DNA of 64,000 bases from Verrucomicrobiales bacterium (GCA_029213005.1 JARGPI010000003.1:62001-126000); one strand, 5' to 3'; shown: positions 9,563-18,368, counted from the stretch's first letter. The notes: generated by a model not told the origin, from the letters alone. Translations and numbers: made by a program.

Positions 9563-12500
9563 ATGCCGCGATTCTACACTTATCTGATTCCTGTTTTTTT
9601 CCTGATTCTGTCTGCGGAATCTCAGGAAAGTGCGCTCCCGACGGCAAAGTTGGCGTGGCGTAACGGTGATACCCTGAACGGAAAAATCCTTCCGAGCAGT
9701 GGCGACCGCCTCACTTGGAAATCGGAAGCGTTTGCGGGGCCTTTCCGCCTTAATCCGAATCAACTGAAGAGTATCGAGTTTCCGAAATCCTATCTCGGGA
9801 ACAATTCGACAGAGTCGGGACAGTTCCGAATCACATTTTCCAATGGGGACCGTCTTTTCGGCAACCTGATCGAGATAGGACCGGAAACGGTGACTTTCAA
9901 AAGCCCGCGTTTTTCGGAAAACCTCGTGGTGAAGCGCAGTTACCTCGATCGCATCGAGCGGATGAATAACCAGCAGCTCAAATATTCCGGCCCGGTGGAG
10001 CTGGACAGCTGGAAGGAACTCGGCCGGAGCGACAAAGATCCCGATTACTGGTTTGCGAGGAAAACGGGGGAGTTTGCGACCCACCGCTGGGGGGGAGAGT
10101 TGTTCCGCCCTATCGATTTCCCGGCAAAAGCGGAGATCGCTTTCTCGATAACCTGTCCCGGAGAGCGCCCCAACATTGAAATCGGGGTGACCGAGGATCC
10201 CAAGTCGGGGCCGCGGATCGAAACCTGGGACGATACTCTGGTCCTGACCAGTGAAAGCCGTTTTTCGCCGATCCTGAAGTTGGAGGAGGATACCAATCAG
10301 ATCGATCTCCGGATTTTCTGGGATCAGGATAAAAAGATCATCAAAATCTGCAACGCAAACGGCGATGTGATGGCCGAGCTCGATCAGGTACATTTCGAAA
10401 CGGAAGACAAAGAGACCGTCAAAAAATCGACCCGTCGTAACGTGGTGGAACGGGATCCGAATCAGGTAGGATTCCGCCTGTTGAACCGAACAACCGGAGT
10501 TCGGCTATCCCGGTTGGTGGTCCGGGACTGGGACGGGGGAAATATCGCCCGCTATGATGCTTCGAAGCCGAGAATTGAGCTGGATGGAGGGCGCGTCCTT
10601 TTCGATATCAATAATCTGCAAATGAGTTCCCGTGAAGGCATGAGAGTCGAAGGTCGCCAGATGCCGCTCTCAAAAGTTGACCAATTGGTTTTTTCTACCG
10701 GCTCGCGGGAAATTTCGGAAACCCCGCTGTCCCGCCTGTCCTGGTATGACGGAGGCATCATCTCCTGCGAAGTGGTCTCGATCAGCCATGACACAGTGCG
10801 GGTCAACCCGACCTGGTTGGGCAAAGAGTTTACCGCTGAGCTGAAGGATGCCAAATCGCTGCATTTTCCGGAGTCAAATGATCCCGTGATTCAGCCGTCG
10901 GACCGGATTAAGTCAGGCACGCTGCTAATTGGGGGAGCCCTGACACCGGGTAATCAAGGCGCGTCGAATACCTTATTGTCCTGGAAGCCGATTGGTTCTG
11001 AAAATGCCAGTCCCATGGCGGAATCCAGAACGGTGGAAATCACGAGGGAGGCTTATCCCGGAGCGACCGAGGTGGTTGGCGATGCCCGAATCTATCTGAC
11101 TAACGATGAGGTTATCGCGGGCAAGTTGGTGTCGATCAATGATAAGGAAGTTGAGTTCTCGAGCTATCTGACGGGTCCGGTGAAAATTCCCTACGCCAAG
11201 GTTCGTGCCGTCGACATCGAAGGGGCTGGACTCGTTCCCAATGGATTTATCGATAAGGGATGGGAAATCTTGCCACCGAGCGAGAATGATGAAGAGGACG
11301 AACTTGAGCCGACCGATCTCATCGATGGAATCGAACTCGACGAGATAGAAGACGCTGAGGAGGTCAAAGACATCACGATGTCCGACGACAAAGTGGTGCT
11401 TCGCAAAGGAGGATTCGGGCATATGAATCTGTTGGTGGGCGACCGAATTCGTTTTCACACCAAGTGGGAGTCGAACTACGGAGTCTTTACTTTGAGGTTG
11501 TTTTGCTCCGATTTTTCCCGGGATTCGCCGTCGACTGACCTTTTGATCGGCGCTCAGGGCAGCCGGATTCTGGTCGGGCAGTTGAAGCCCGGAGGAGGGT
11601 TCAATTTTAATGGCCAACAGGTCAGTATCAAGGATCAGGAAGCTGATATCGAGATCACGGCCCGCCACGATAAGATCGAAGTGTTTGTGAACGGCAAACT
11701 CTCGCTCAGTATGGATGTGAAGCCGGAACAGGTTTCGGGGAATGGAATCGTGATCATGACCGGAGGAGGTTGGCGGGGATGGAATGACAATCCCAACAAC
11801 ATCGAGTTCACCAAATTTTCAGTGGATCGATCGCCGGGATTTCTTCCCAAACGGATCATCAATCAGGAAGCGAAAAAGAATGCTCTTACCATCCCGCGTT
11901 TCCACCGCGAAGATCCGCCGACTCATGTGTTGGTGGCGTCGAACGGCGACTTGCTACGCGGGAAGCTGAAGTCCGCTTCGGGAGAGGAAATTGTGTTCGA
12001 GTCCCGGGATTCGGAAATCGTGCTGACGAAATCGAGAGTCGCAGCGATTGTGTGGTTGCTGCCGCCGCCTCCAGAAGGAGAGGAGGGGACCAAGCCTGAG
12101 TTGAAATTGGAAGACGACTTTTTGGTGACTCATCAATTTGTGCTGCACGACGGGACCCGCTTAAACCTTGCTGCTGAGAACATCGAAGCAAAAGATGAGA
12201 TGTTTATCGGCAAATCGAATATCCTGGGCGTCTGCAAAGTTCCGATTCAATCGATGAGAAACGTGAAGCAGGGTCCGGCTCATCGTCTTGGGCGGAAATC
12301 AACTTCTGACCAACTCGCCTACTCGGATTGGGTGCTGGAGAACACCCCTGATCCGGCAATTCCCAAAGGCGACGGATCAGAATCTTCACCGATGATCGGA
12401 AAAGAAGCTCCGGATTTTACATTACCACTCCTGGACGGCGGTGAATTCAAACTGTCGAGCCGGAAAGGGAGAGTCGTGGTCCTCGATTTCTGGGCGACCT

Positions 12501-12823
12501 GGTGTGGACCGTGCATTCGTGCCATGCCCGAAGTCTTCCGTGCCTTGAGCGCGTTCCGGGGCAAGCCAGTCGACTTTTGCGCGGTTAATCAGGCTGAGAC
12601 GGCTCCAATCATCAACGAATTCCTCGAAAATCGGGGCTGGACCGGAACCACGGTAGGTCTGGATTTTCAACTGGAGACAGGTCGTGATTATGAAGTGAAG
12701 GGGATCCCCCATACGGTCGTGATCGGGAAAGACGGAAAAATAGCATGGGTGCACACCGGGCATTCTCCGGATCTGAATAAAAAGCTGATTGAGGCGATCG
12801 CGAGAGCCCTTCAGAAAAAGTAG
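9563..12823 (+). CDS. Large exported modular protein with C-terminal TlpA-type thioredoxin domain
   Basis: 1086 residues with an N-terminal signal peptide (to about residue 20). A roughly 45-residue beta motif (a pattern like G-D-x-L-x-G-x-L then V-x-F/W-x-S then V/L-x-x-I) recurs near residues 27-72, 88-135, 392-437, 507-555, 787-835 and 855-902. Two concanavalin/LamG-like jelly-roll domains lie at about 140-330 and 612-757. Residues about 950-1086 are a thioredoxin-like domain with active site WCGPC near 980 and a cis-Pro-type segment GIPHTVV. TlpA-type domains reduce exported disulfides. The start directly follows the previous stop. It may anchor a thiol-redox function to a polymer or to the envelope; that role is inferred. 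Confidence 0.78.
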   Translation: MPRFYTYLIPVFFLILSAESQESALPTAKLAWRNGDTLNGKILPSSGDRLTWKSEAFAGPFRLNPNQLKSIEFPKSYLGNNSTESGQFRITFSNGDRLFGNLIEIGPETVTFKSPRFSENLVVKRSYLDRIERMNNQQLKYSGPVELDSWKELGRSDKDPDYWFARKTGEFATHRWGGELFRPIDFPAKAEIAFSITCPGERPNIEIGVTEDPKSGPRIETWDDTLVLTSESRFSPILKLEEDTNQIDLRIFWDQDKKIIKICNANGDVMAELDQVHFETEDKETVKKSTRRNVVERDPNQVGFRLLNRTTGVRLSRLVVRDWDGGNIARYDASKPRIELDGGRVLFDINNLQMSSREGMRVEGRQMPLSKVDQLVFSTGSREISETPLSRLSWYDGGIISCEVVSISHDTVRVNPTWLGKEFTAELKDAKSLHFPESNDPVIQPSDRIKSGTLLIGGALTPGNQGASNTLLSWKPIGSENASPMAESRTVEITREAYPGATEVVGDARIYLTNDEVIAGKLVSINDKEVEFSSYLTGPVKIPYAKVRAVDIEGAGLVPNGFIDKGWEILPPSENDEEDELEPTDLIDGIELDEIEDAEEVKDITMSDDKVVLRKGGFGHMNLLVGDRIRFHTKWESNYGVFTLRLFCSDFSRDSPSTDLLIGAQGSRILVGQLKPGGGFNFNGQQVSIKDQEADIEITARHDKIEVFVNGKLSLSMDVKPEQVSGNGIVIMTGGGWRGWNDNPNNIEFTKFSVDRSPGFLPKRIINQEAKKNALTIPRFHREDPPTHVLVASNGDLLRGKLKSASGEEIVFESRDSEIVLTKSRVAAIVWLLPPPPEGEEGTKPELKLEDDFLVTHQFVLHDGTRLNLAAENIEAKDEMFIGKSNILGVCKVPIQSMRNVKQGPAHRLGRKSTSDQLAYSDWVLENTPDPAIPKGDGSESSPMIGKEAPDFTLPLLDGGEFKLSSRKGRVVVLDFWATWCGPCIRAMPEVFRALSAFRGKPVDFCAVNQAETAPIINEFLENRGWTGTTVGLDFQLETGRDYEVKGIPHTVVIGKDGKIAWVHTGHSPDLNKKLIEAIARALQKK

Positions 12824-12886
12824 ATTGTTGATAAAATTTCTGTATTTAATCGAAAAAATAAAGTTTAATAAGGGAACCCTAGCTTT

Positions 12887-13288
12887 ATGAAAACTTTACT
12901 CCTGATTATCATCGCTCTGAGTTCGCTTGCTATCGTGAATCGTTCAGAGGCCCAGAGTTTTTGCTACAGCCCGGTTGTTCCGATTGTGCGATACAACATG
13001 GTGCCGACTCCGGTATACCGACATTGTGAAGATCCGCGCAGGTACAATGCCGCGCCTCACCGGTTTGGATATCAGGCCCAACCTTCGGTTCGAACTACGG
13101 TGATTACCCAGTCCGCTCAGTGTTGCGATCCGGTCAAAGTCCGGACTGAAATCGTGAGCCAGCGCTGTCAGCCAACGTTCTACTACGATTCCTGTGGGCG
13201 TCGCTTGTGCCGCCATGTGACGGTGACGATTTATAAAGATATCTACTCAAACGGTGCCTGCCGACTGTGGCAGCATGTGTCAGCCTAG
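12887..13288 (+). CDS. Small exported cysteine-rich protein, unknown function
   Basis: 133 residues with a signal peptide ending near RSEAQS. The mature part is basic, rich in Arg, Tyr and Pro, and carries eight cysteines, including one adjacent pair (QCCDP). This suggests several disulfide bonds in the periplasm or outside. An AT-rich 63-bp leader precedes it. Its position right after an exported thioredoxin-domain protein raises the possibility that it is an oxidised client; this is inference only. Confidence 0.6.
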   Translation: MKTLLLIIIALSSLAIVNRSEAQSFCYSPVVPIVRYNMVPTPVYRHCEDPRRYNAAPHRFGYQAQPSVRTTVITQSAQCCDPVKVRTEIVSQRCQPTFYYDSCGRRLCRHVTVTIYKDIYSNGACRLWQHVSA

Positions 13289-13338
13289 TGCCGGGTTAGA
13301 CCGGACACGTGGAAGTTTTAGTTTCGTAGAATATAGTC

Positions 13339-13367
13339 TTGACGTAAAAAATTCAGATCGATAGGAT
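13339..13367 (+). promoter_or_regulatory. Predicted sigma70-type promoter with adjacent inverted repeat
   Basis: TTGACG at 13339-13344 and TAGGAT at 13362-13367 are separated by 17 bp, a good match to the -35/-10 pattern. Immediately downstream, TTGGTG...CACCAA (13369-13389) forms an inverted repeat with a 9-nt loop, which could be an operator or a 5' leader hairpin for the gene at 13436. Confidence 0.5.
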
Positions 13368-13435
13368 ATTGGTGAACACTTAACACCAACTTCCTAATAA
13401 ATGACACACTTCTTACTTCGGGAGGGCTTACCGTC

Positions 13436-13969
13436 ATGGTAAATCGTCTCAAAAACGGGGACGACGTAGAGCTTTCGCTCCCCGGTTCCCGCATTATAAA
13501 CGGAACTCTAAAACAGAGTCAGGCCCGGATCACCTCAACTCTTCCTAATCGAATTCGAACCACGCCCCTCCGCGGCACGACACGGTCACCGGTCAAACAA
13601 CGGATACCGTTGGCGGTTTGGTCGTCATTGGTATCTGCCAGATCGATGACGTCATTCTTCGAGCAGAATGGCAGCATCGCCCGTCCGGACGATCTTACTC
13701 TTATCGCGATGGAAGACTTGCCTTACCTTGGGGCAACCTCGCTATCTGACTACGATTTGTTTCTGCTGGCGATCTACGAGCGCGATACCTGCTCCGCTTC
13801 AGCTCTTGAGGTTTTGAAACAATTGAGCACTCAGAAACAGGGTTTTGACGGCACGCCGATAAAGGTATGCCTCAGCGGAATTGAGGAGTCTGCCCGATCG
13901 GAAAGTCCGATCATGCGGGATCTATCAAATCTTCGCGAGGCTGATTGGGAGTTTTTCTATCAGGACTGA
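13436..13969 (+). CDS. Hypothetical protein, orphan
   Basis: 177 residues, ATG preceded by a GGGAGG ribosome site about 10 bp upstream. No family was recognised. The first 75 residues are basic and hydrophilic without a signal peptide. The C-terminal 90 residues are acidic and have a compact alpha/beta look (LTLIAMEDLPYLG, YDLFLLAIYERD, PIKVCLSGIEES). The pattern slightly resembles a receiver-like or flavodoxin-like fold, but no phosphoacceptor motif is convincing. Its 3' end overlaps the convergent Amt-like gene by 59 bp. Confidence 0.5.
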   Translation: MVNRLKNGDDVELSLPGSRIINGTLKQSQARITSTLPNRIRTTPLRGTTRSPVKQRIPLAVWSSLVSARSMTSFFEQNGSIARPDDLTLIAMEDLPYLGATSLSDYDLFLLAIYERDTCSASALEVLKQLSTQKQGFDGTPIKVCLSGIEESARSESPIMRDLSNLREADWEFFYQD

Positions 13970-15059
13970 CAATTCGCAGTCTCTGTAGAACTACCACCAG
14001 TAGAGCACCGCTTCCGACGCCCCAGACGCAGCACATCAACACGCCTGCGATCTGGGGGAATAGCGAAGCGGCGCTGGTTATCGTCGCCATCACGATTCCG
14101 GAAAACGAACCTAGCATAAAGATCGGGACCGAGGCGATCGGGTCCCAGATCCTGATTTTAAGGGGTGCTAATCGGAGGTATAGCATTGTAATAAAGGTCG
14201 CGATCACTCCTGCCAGTATTGCTTGCTCAGGCTGGTATTGATCACAGGCCTGGGTCGATACCAGCGCCGCCATGATTGCGAAAAATGGCGGTGCGTAACT
14301 GTAGCGTTCCATTTGGTTTCGTCCGAAAAGGCCGAAGAAAAGAAGGTTGCAGAAGATGATCGTGAAACTCGCGGGGATCAGGGTCAGGGTTTTTGAAAGA
14401 ATCCAGGAATGGCCCTCCAGGGTGGTCGCGTTGAGGACGAGGAAAACCATCGTGAATCCAATTCCCCGGCTGAACAGGAATCGATGTTTGATTCCGGGGA
14501 GGATCTTGATGTCTTTCTCATCAGGTAAAGCCAAAGGGGAAACCGGCAGGCGGATTCCGAGAACAAAGCAGGCGGGAAGAGCCCAGATTAAAAGCGCGTC
14601 GGCAAAGTCGTAATATTTCAGAAACCCGCTTGGAGCCTGAGCCATTGCGAAGCCGGGATAGATCAGAAGATTAAAGACGGCAACGAGGAGCCATTTGCTC
14701 CAGAGGCGGATTTTCAATTCCCAGATTCCGACTGCGACAATCAAGGTCGCGGCACCGGAAAGGAGGCAGTTTTTGGTCACTTCCAGCAGGAGAGTGTTTC
14801 GATGATCGATTCCTGTGACTCCGTAAGGCGCCTCGTAGCGAAAGACCGAGGAGGCGGTTTCGAACCATTCGTTGGGGAACCCCGGACGTGTGAAGTCAGA
14901 GCCGATGAAGAGGTAGCCTGCCACGGCGAAGATCAGAATTAAAAAATTCCGGAATAGAACCCGCCACAACGAGCCTGTCTCCCCGATGGTTCGGGCCCGC
15001 TCAAAAAATGCCAGACCCAGAAAGAAGAACACAAAAATGTAAATGCCAAGGCGCTCCAT
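13911..15059 (-). CDS. Amt-like membrane protein lacking the twin-histidine pore
   Basis: 382 residues with about 10-11 hydrophobic segments. The order and spacing follow ammonium transporters: an N-terminal helix pair, then WELKIRLWSKW (compare the Amt AERxKFxxW region) and FLKYYDFADALLIW (where Amt has LDFAGGTVVH). Further on are a QYQPEQAILAGVIA stretch and DPIASVPIFMLGS (where Amt has DVFPVHGVGG). The two pore histidines expected at VVH and VHG are absent, replaced by IW and FM. It is therefore unlikely to be a standard ammonium channel; it may sense or carry another substrate, or be a degenerate paralogue. The Amt relationship is my pattern reading and should be tested by profile search. 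Confidence 0.55.
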   Translation of the reverse strand: MERLGIYIFVFFFLGLAFFERARTIGETGSLWRVLFRNFLILIFAVAGYLFIGSDFTRPGFPNEWFETASSVFRYEAPYGVTGIDHRNTLLLEVTKNCLLSGAATLIVAVGIWELKIRLWSKWLLVAVFNLLIYPGFAMAQAPSGFLKYYDFADALLIWALPACFVLGIRLPVSPLALPDEKDIKILPGIKHRFLFSRGIGFTMVFLVLNATTLEGHSWILSKTLTLIPASFTIIFCNLLFFGLFGRNQMERYSYAPPFFAIMAALVSTQACDQYQPEQAILAGVIATFITMLYLRLAPLKIRIWDPIASVPIFMLGSFSGIVMATITSAASLFPQIAGVLMCCVWGVGSGALLVVVLQRLRIVSPDRKTPNQPREDLIDPA

Positions 15060-15188
15060 GTTGGTTGAGGGAGTTTACACCGATATTCCAATTTGCGATG
15101 GAACTCACCTTGATTTGATGGATCTCCTGCTCCGGTCGGGATATTGCATATTGGGAAGGTTGGCTCGTCTTTCAGTATCGACACCCTC

Positions 15189-15482
15189 ATGAAAGCTTCA
15201 AAGTCCCTGCTTTTGCTTCCGTTTTTGGCCACCTTCGCTCTTTCATCCTGCGCCAAAGATCGGAGTCGGGGTGCAACCGTAGCGGCCGGAGCCACCATTG
15301 GCGCGGTAACTGGAGCCATTCTTGATAATGACGGCGGTGTTGGCGGAGCGATCGCCGGAGGTGTGATTGGCGGGGCGGTTGGTGCGGCTGCGAATAACCA
15401 TCAGCGTCAAAAGCAGGTCGATCCTTATTACTATCCCCCTGCGCCTCCTTCAACCGGTCAGGTTGGGCGACATACTTATTAA
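15189..15482 (+). CDS. Glycine-zipper lipoprotein
   Basis: 97 residues from the ATG at 15189, chosen because it gives a lipoprotein signal (MKASKSLLLLPFLATFALSSC) with lipobox LSSC. The mature part has a glycine-zipper run rich in GA, GG and GV (about residues 32-68), of the type found in outer-membrane lipoproteins such as SlyB/OsmB-like proteins. It ends in a Tyr/Pro-rich tail. Glycine zippers insert into or span membranes. A strong hairpin follows the stop codon. Confidence 0.72.
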   Translation: MKASKSLLLLPFLATFALSSCAKDRSRGATVAAGATIGAVTGAILDNDGGVGGAIAGGVIGGAVGAAANNHQRQKQVDPYYYPPAPPSTGQVGRHTY

Positions 15483-15492
15483 TTTTTTCGAT

Positions 15493-15536
15493 TAGATCCC
15501 CGGCACCGGGCCTTCGAGCCCGGAGCCCCGGATCTA
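15493..15536. terminator. Strong GC-rich hairpin
   Basis: An inverted repeat of about 19 bp per arm (TAGATCC...GGATCTA at the ends, ACCGGGC...GCCCGGA inside, with three mismatches) encloses a CTTCGA loop. It begins about 10 bp after the lipoprotein stop codon. It may terminate that gene or be a REP-like element; no clear T run follows. Confidence 0.5.
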
Positions 15537-15677
15537 CAAACCCACTTCCAGTTTGCTGTTTTCACTGGGAATTATGGGGAATTCGACTATTAATTTCCAC
15601 GCACAATTCGTTTAAAAAAGTTCCATTTTGTGCGTGACAAGCTGGGTAAAGCGACGAATGATTAAATTCGATAATTG

Positions 15678-16166
15678 ATGAAACCAACGGTTCGTCCAGT
15701 TCTGTTTTTGTCAGGTTTAGCCTTCCTTCTCGGGACGCTTTGCATGACTTCATGCACCGTAAAAAGCGGTGCTCACATTACGAAAGTGAACCCTTATCAT
15801 CTTCAGCCGGGCGTTGCTCCCCAAACCGAAGAGAAGATGATCGATTTCGAATACCGCCGGAAAATCTACGGGGCGGTGACCAGTAAGGATTACCGTGATC
15901 GATATGGTAATTATTACACGATTTATTGGAGCGCCGATAATCAGGATCAGCCTGTGACGGTTCGCCTTCAGTATCGGCAAGCAGTGACGGGGCCGAAAAT
16001 TTTTGTCGTTGAGAAGGTGGTGGATATCCCTCACCGGACTAATTCGACTAACTTTGAAATCATCGGAGATGATTATTCCGACAGAGGGGCCGTGACTCAA
16101 TGGAAGGCTTCGATTGTTCAGGATGGTGCTGTTGTTGATGAATTTAAATCATTTCTGTGGCAGTAG
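15678..16166 (+). CDS. Lipoprotein, unknown function
   Basis: 162 residues from ATG 15678 (a TTG codon directly upstream is also in frame). The N-terminus is a lipoprotein signal with lipobox MTSC at about residues 24-27. The mature part is predicted mostly beta (YRRKIYGAVTSKDYRDRYGNYYTIYW, here broken for brevity at residues about 57-82; VTVRLQYRQA; VEKVVDIPHR), like a small immunoglobulin-like fold. No family recognised. It is a single gene between the glycine-zipper lipoprotein and the STAS gene. Confidence 0.6.
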   Translation: MKPTVRPVLFLSGLAFLLGTLCMTSCTVKSGAHITKVNPYHLQPGVAPQTEEKMIDFEYRRKIYGAVTSKDYRDRYGNYYTIYWSADNQDQPVTVRLQYRQAVTGPKIFVVEKVVDIPHRTNSTNFEIIGDDYSDRGAVTQWKASIVQDGAVVDEFKSFLWQ

Positions 16167-16290
16167 ATTACGAATTCCTTAGATTCCAGAGCAAGAGATT
16201 TAGGGAAGACGATAATTCCCGCGAACTTTGAATCGACGAGCGGTCCTGCTCGTCTTATATTACTTCTCACTAATTCATTTGATTAACACC

Positions 16291-16818
16291 GTGAGTTCTG
16301 ATACCTCCATATTCGTAGGAAGCCTAAACGACATCGCCTGGGTTCGTATTGATGGGGTTGCTACAAAGGACACTTCGAGCTGTATCCGGAGCTTTTTTTC
16401 CGACCGTTTCGCTCAGGGGCTTCGGAAATTTATAATCGATTTGAAGGACTGTCAGTTGATCGATTCCACCTTCATTGGGATCCTGACAATGCTGGCCGGT
16501 AATGTGACGGCAGAGGGTGAATGTGGAGAAGTCAAAGTGATCCACCCCAACGAACGAAACGTGAAGTCGATCTGTAAGCTGGGTCTCGATAATTTGATCA
16601 CGATCGACTGTGGTGGCGAAGAATCGAAAGATCTCGAAACATTGATTGCTTCATCGCTGGATCGGCTCGAATCTGAAGATATCGACAAGATTGAAAAATC
16701 GACCATGATTCTCGACGCTCACGAAACGATCTGTTCGGCGAACGAGAAAAACCGGCAGGAATTTGGTGACGTGTTGACCTATTTGAGGGAAGATCTCGAC
16801 AGGGCCACGAAGGATTGA
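16291..16818 (+). CDS. STAS-domain anti-anti-sigma-like protein
   Basis: 175 residues from GTG 16291; a TTG at 16228 would add 21 hydrophobic residues that are not typical of the family, so the shorter start is preferred, with limited certainty. The STAS fold is visible as IAWVRIDGVA near the start, then FIIDLKDCQLIDSTFIGIL, where the Ser in IDST is the usual phosphorylated residue of SpoIIAA/RsbV-type proteins. The tail (about 110-175) is longer than usual, charged and helical. The following gene is a PP2C-type phosphatase, its natural partner for dephosphorylation. No RsbW-like kinase is adjacent. Confidence 0.78.
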   Translation: MSSDTSIFVGSLNDIAWVRIDGVATKDTSSCIRSFFSDRFAQGLRKFIIDLKDCQLIDSTFIGILTMLAGNVTAEGECGEVKVIHPNERNVKSICKLGLDNLITIDCGGEESKDLETLIASSLDRLESEDIDKIEKSTMILDAHETICSANEKNRQEFGDVLTYLREDLDRATKD

Positions 16819-16850
16819 ACTTCAGCCCAATCTTCCTCTCTGTAAGAGCG

Positions 16851-18296
16851 ATGGAACATTTAATATACGCGTCCATCATTTTCGGCGGCATAGGGCTGTT
16901 TTTTTACCTTTGGAATAACTTGCACCGGGCAGTCCGGAAGGCCGAAGAGGAGAAAAAAGAAATCGAGGTCGAAGAGCGGCGCATGTTCGACTTTCTCCAC
17001 GGTCTGGGTGAAGAGTTGATCGAAGACAGTTCCCCTTCAAAGATGCATTTGTATATCGTTCGGGGGGTATCCCGGGTGGTCAGTGCGAAGGCCGGTATTC
17101 TGTATTTGGTTGATAATCAGTTCGATAAATTGGTACCGGTCTCGCAGACCAAGGGCACAGTTCCCATTTTACCGCTTCCGAAAGAGTTGAAGGGGGAGGA
17201 GGACACGGAATCGGGCGCGCAAAAATACCGGTCTTACATTCGCCTGTCTCCGCTGAATAAAGGTCAGGGTCTGATTGGACAGACGCTTCAGGAGAACTCG
17301 GTGTTGTCGATCGATGACCTTTCCGAGTATTTCGATAAGGAAAACCGCTCGGAACTACTTCACAATGGAGTGAGCTTTCTCGCAGCTCCATTGGTGTATG
17401 CTCACAAAAAAATCGGCGTGCTCGCCGTGACCCGGCCGGGCGGTCGACCTTTCAGTGCGAATGATAAGGATGTGTTTGCGAGTGTGACCGAACAGAGTTC
17501 GTATGCTCTGGGGAGTGCAATCATTCATGCGGAGGCTCATGAAAAGCGCCGTCTCGAAAATGAATTGTCTCAGGCAAGTGAGATTCAACGCATTCTTTTG
17601 CCGAAAAGTGACCCGGAGTTATCGGACTACCGGATGGCGGCTACGTATCGACCCGCCCGTCACGTCAGTGGTGACTATTACGATTATGTGAAGGTGGACG
17701 ATGATCATTACGGCGTGGCGATCGCCGATGTCTGCGGCAAAGGAATCGCGGCTTCGCTGATTATGGCGATGTGTCGTTCTTCGCTTCGGTCCAATTCCAG
17801 TGGAATCATGGAGCCTGCTTCGGTTCTCCATGGGGTGAATCAGTCGATTTTTCCGGATATTCGCGAAGACATGTTTGTCAGTTTCCTCTATTTGATTCTG
17901 AAAAGAGGCTCCGATGCGATTTCCATTGCCAATGCCGGACATGAACCTCCCCTGATTCGCCGGACAAAGAAAAAACACCACCAGGTGGAAGTCTGTGAGG
18001 TTCCGGGCCTGGCGGTGGGAGTGGATAAAGGCTCCGTCTTCAATCGAGTGGTGAAGAATCATGAGTTGATTCTAATGAAGGGCGATATATTGCTCCTTTA
18101 TACGGATGGATTGATCGAAGCGCTGAACAAAGACGGCGAAGAATTTGGTTTTGAGCGATTTAAGGAAGCTTTTTGTAATGCTGATGGGACGTCTGCCGAC
18201 GATATTTTGCAATCCATCATGAAAGAAATCGAATCTTTCAGCGCAGGAACGAACCCGACCGACGACATCACCTTGATTGCGGTCGAAAAGCGGTAA
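16851..18296 (+). CDS. GAF-SpoIIE/PP2C protein phosphatase, membrane anchored
   Basis: 481 residues from ATG 16851; an in-frame TTG at 16815 overlaps the STAS gene. Residues about 5-24 form one membrane helix, followed by a short coiled coil (EEEKKEIEVEERR), a GAF sensor domain (about 50-225), and a signalling helix with EIQRILLP, typical of RsbU-type phosphatases. The PP2C/SpoIIE domain carries HVSGDYYDY (metal site Asp), IADVCGKGIAASL and LLYTDGLIEALN. It should dephosphorylate the upstream STAS protein in response to a GAF-bound signal and so release a sigma factor or control another output. The sigma factor and kinase must be elsewhere. Confidence 0.88.
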   Translation: MEHLIYASIIFGGIGLFFYLWNNLHRAVRKAEEEKKEIEVEERRMFDFLHGLGEELIEDSSPSKMHLYIVRGVSRVVSAKAGILYLVDNQFDKLVPVSQTKGTVPILPLPKELKGEEDTESGAQKYRSYIRLSPLNKGQGLIGQTLQENSVLSIDDLSEYFDKENRSELLHNGVSFLAAPLVYAHKKIGVLAVTRPGGRPFSANDKDVFASVTEQSSYALGSAIIHAEAHEKRRLENELSQASEIQRILLPKSDPELSDYRMAATYRPARHVSGDYYDYVKVDDDHYGVAIADVCGKGIAASLIMAMCRSSLRSNSSGIMEPASVLHGVNQSIFPDIREDMFVSFLYLILKRGSDAISIANAGHEPPLIRRTKKKHHQVEVCEVPGLAVGVDKGSVFNRVVKNHELILMKGDILLLYTDGLIEALNKDGEEFGFERFKEAFCNADGTSADDILQSIMKEIESFSAGTNPTDDITLIAVEKR

Positions 18297-18314
18297 ATAG
18301 TGCGCGTTTCTTAA

Positions 18315-18344
18315 AATCCCGATTTGAATACCATTTTCGGGATT
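18315..18344. promoter_or_regulatory. Inverted repeat upstream of grpE
   Basis: AATCCCGA at 18315-18322 pairs with TCGGGATT at 18337-18344 across a 14-nt loop, between the phosphatase stop and grpE. It may terminate the upstream unit or control the heat-shock genes. It does not match the CIRCE element (TTAGCACTC-N9-GAGTGCTAA). Confidence 0.4.
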
Positions 18345-18368
18345 ACGATTTTATTCGTAAGTTTAACC

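Noticed and set aside
9176..10393. 405-codon open frame on the minus strand
   Set aside because: Lies antisense to two well-supported exported proteins and shows no domain pattern.
18315..18344. CIRCE element upstream of grpE
   Set aside because: Arms AATCCCGA/TCGGGATT and a 14-nt loop do not match TTAGCACTC-N9-GAGTGCTAA.
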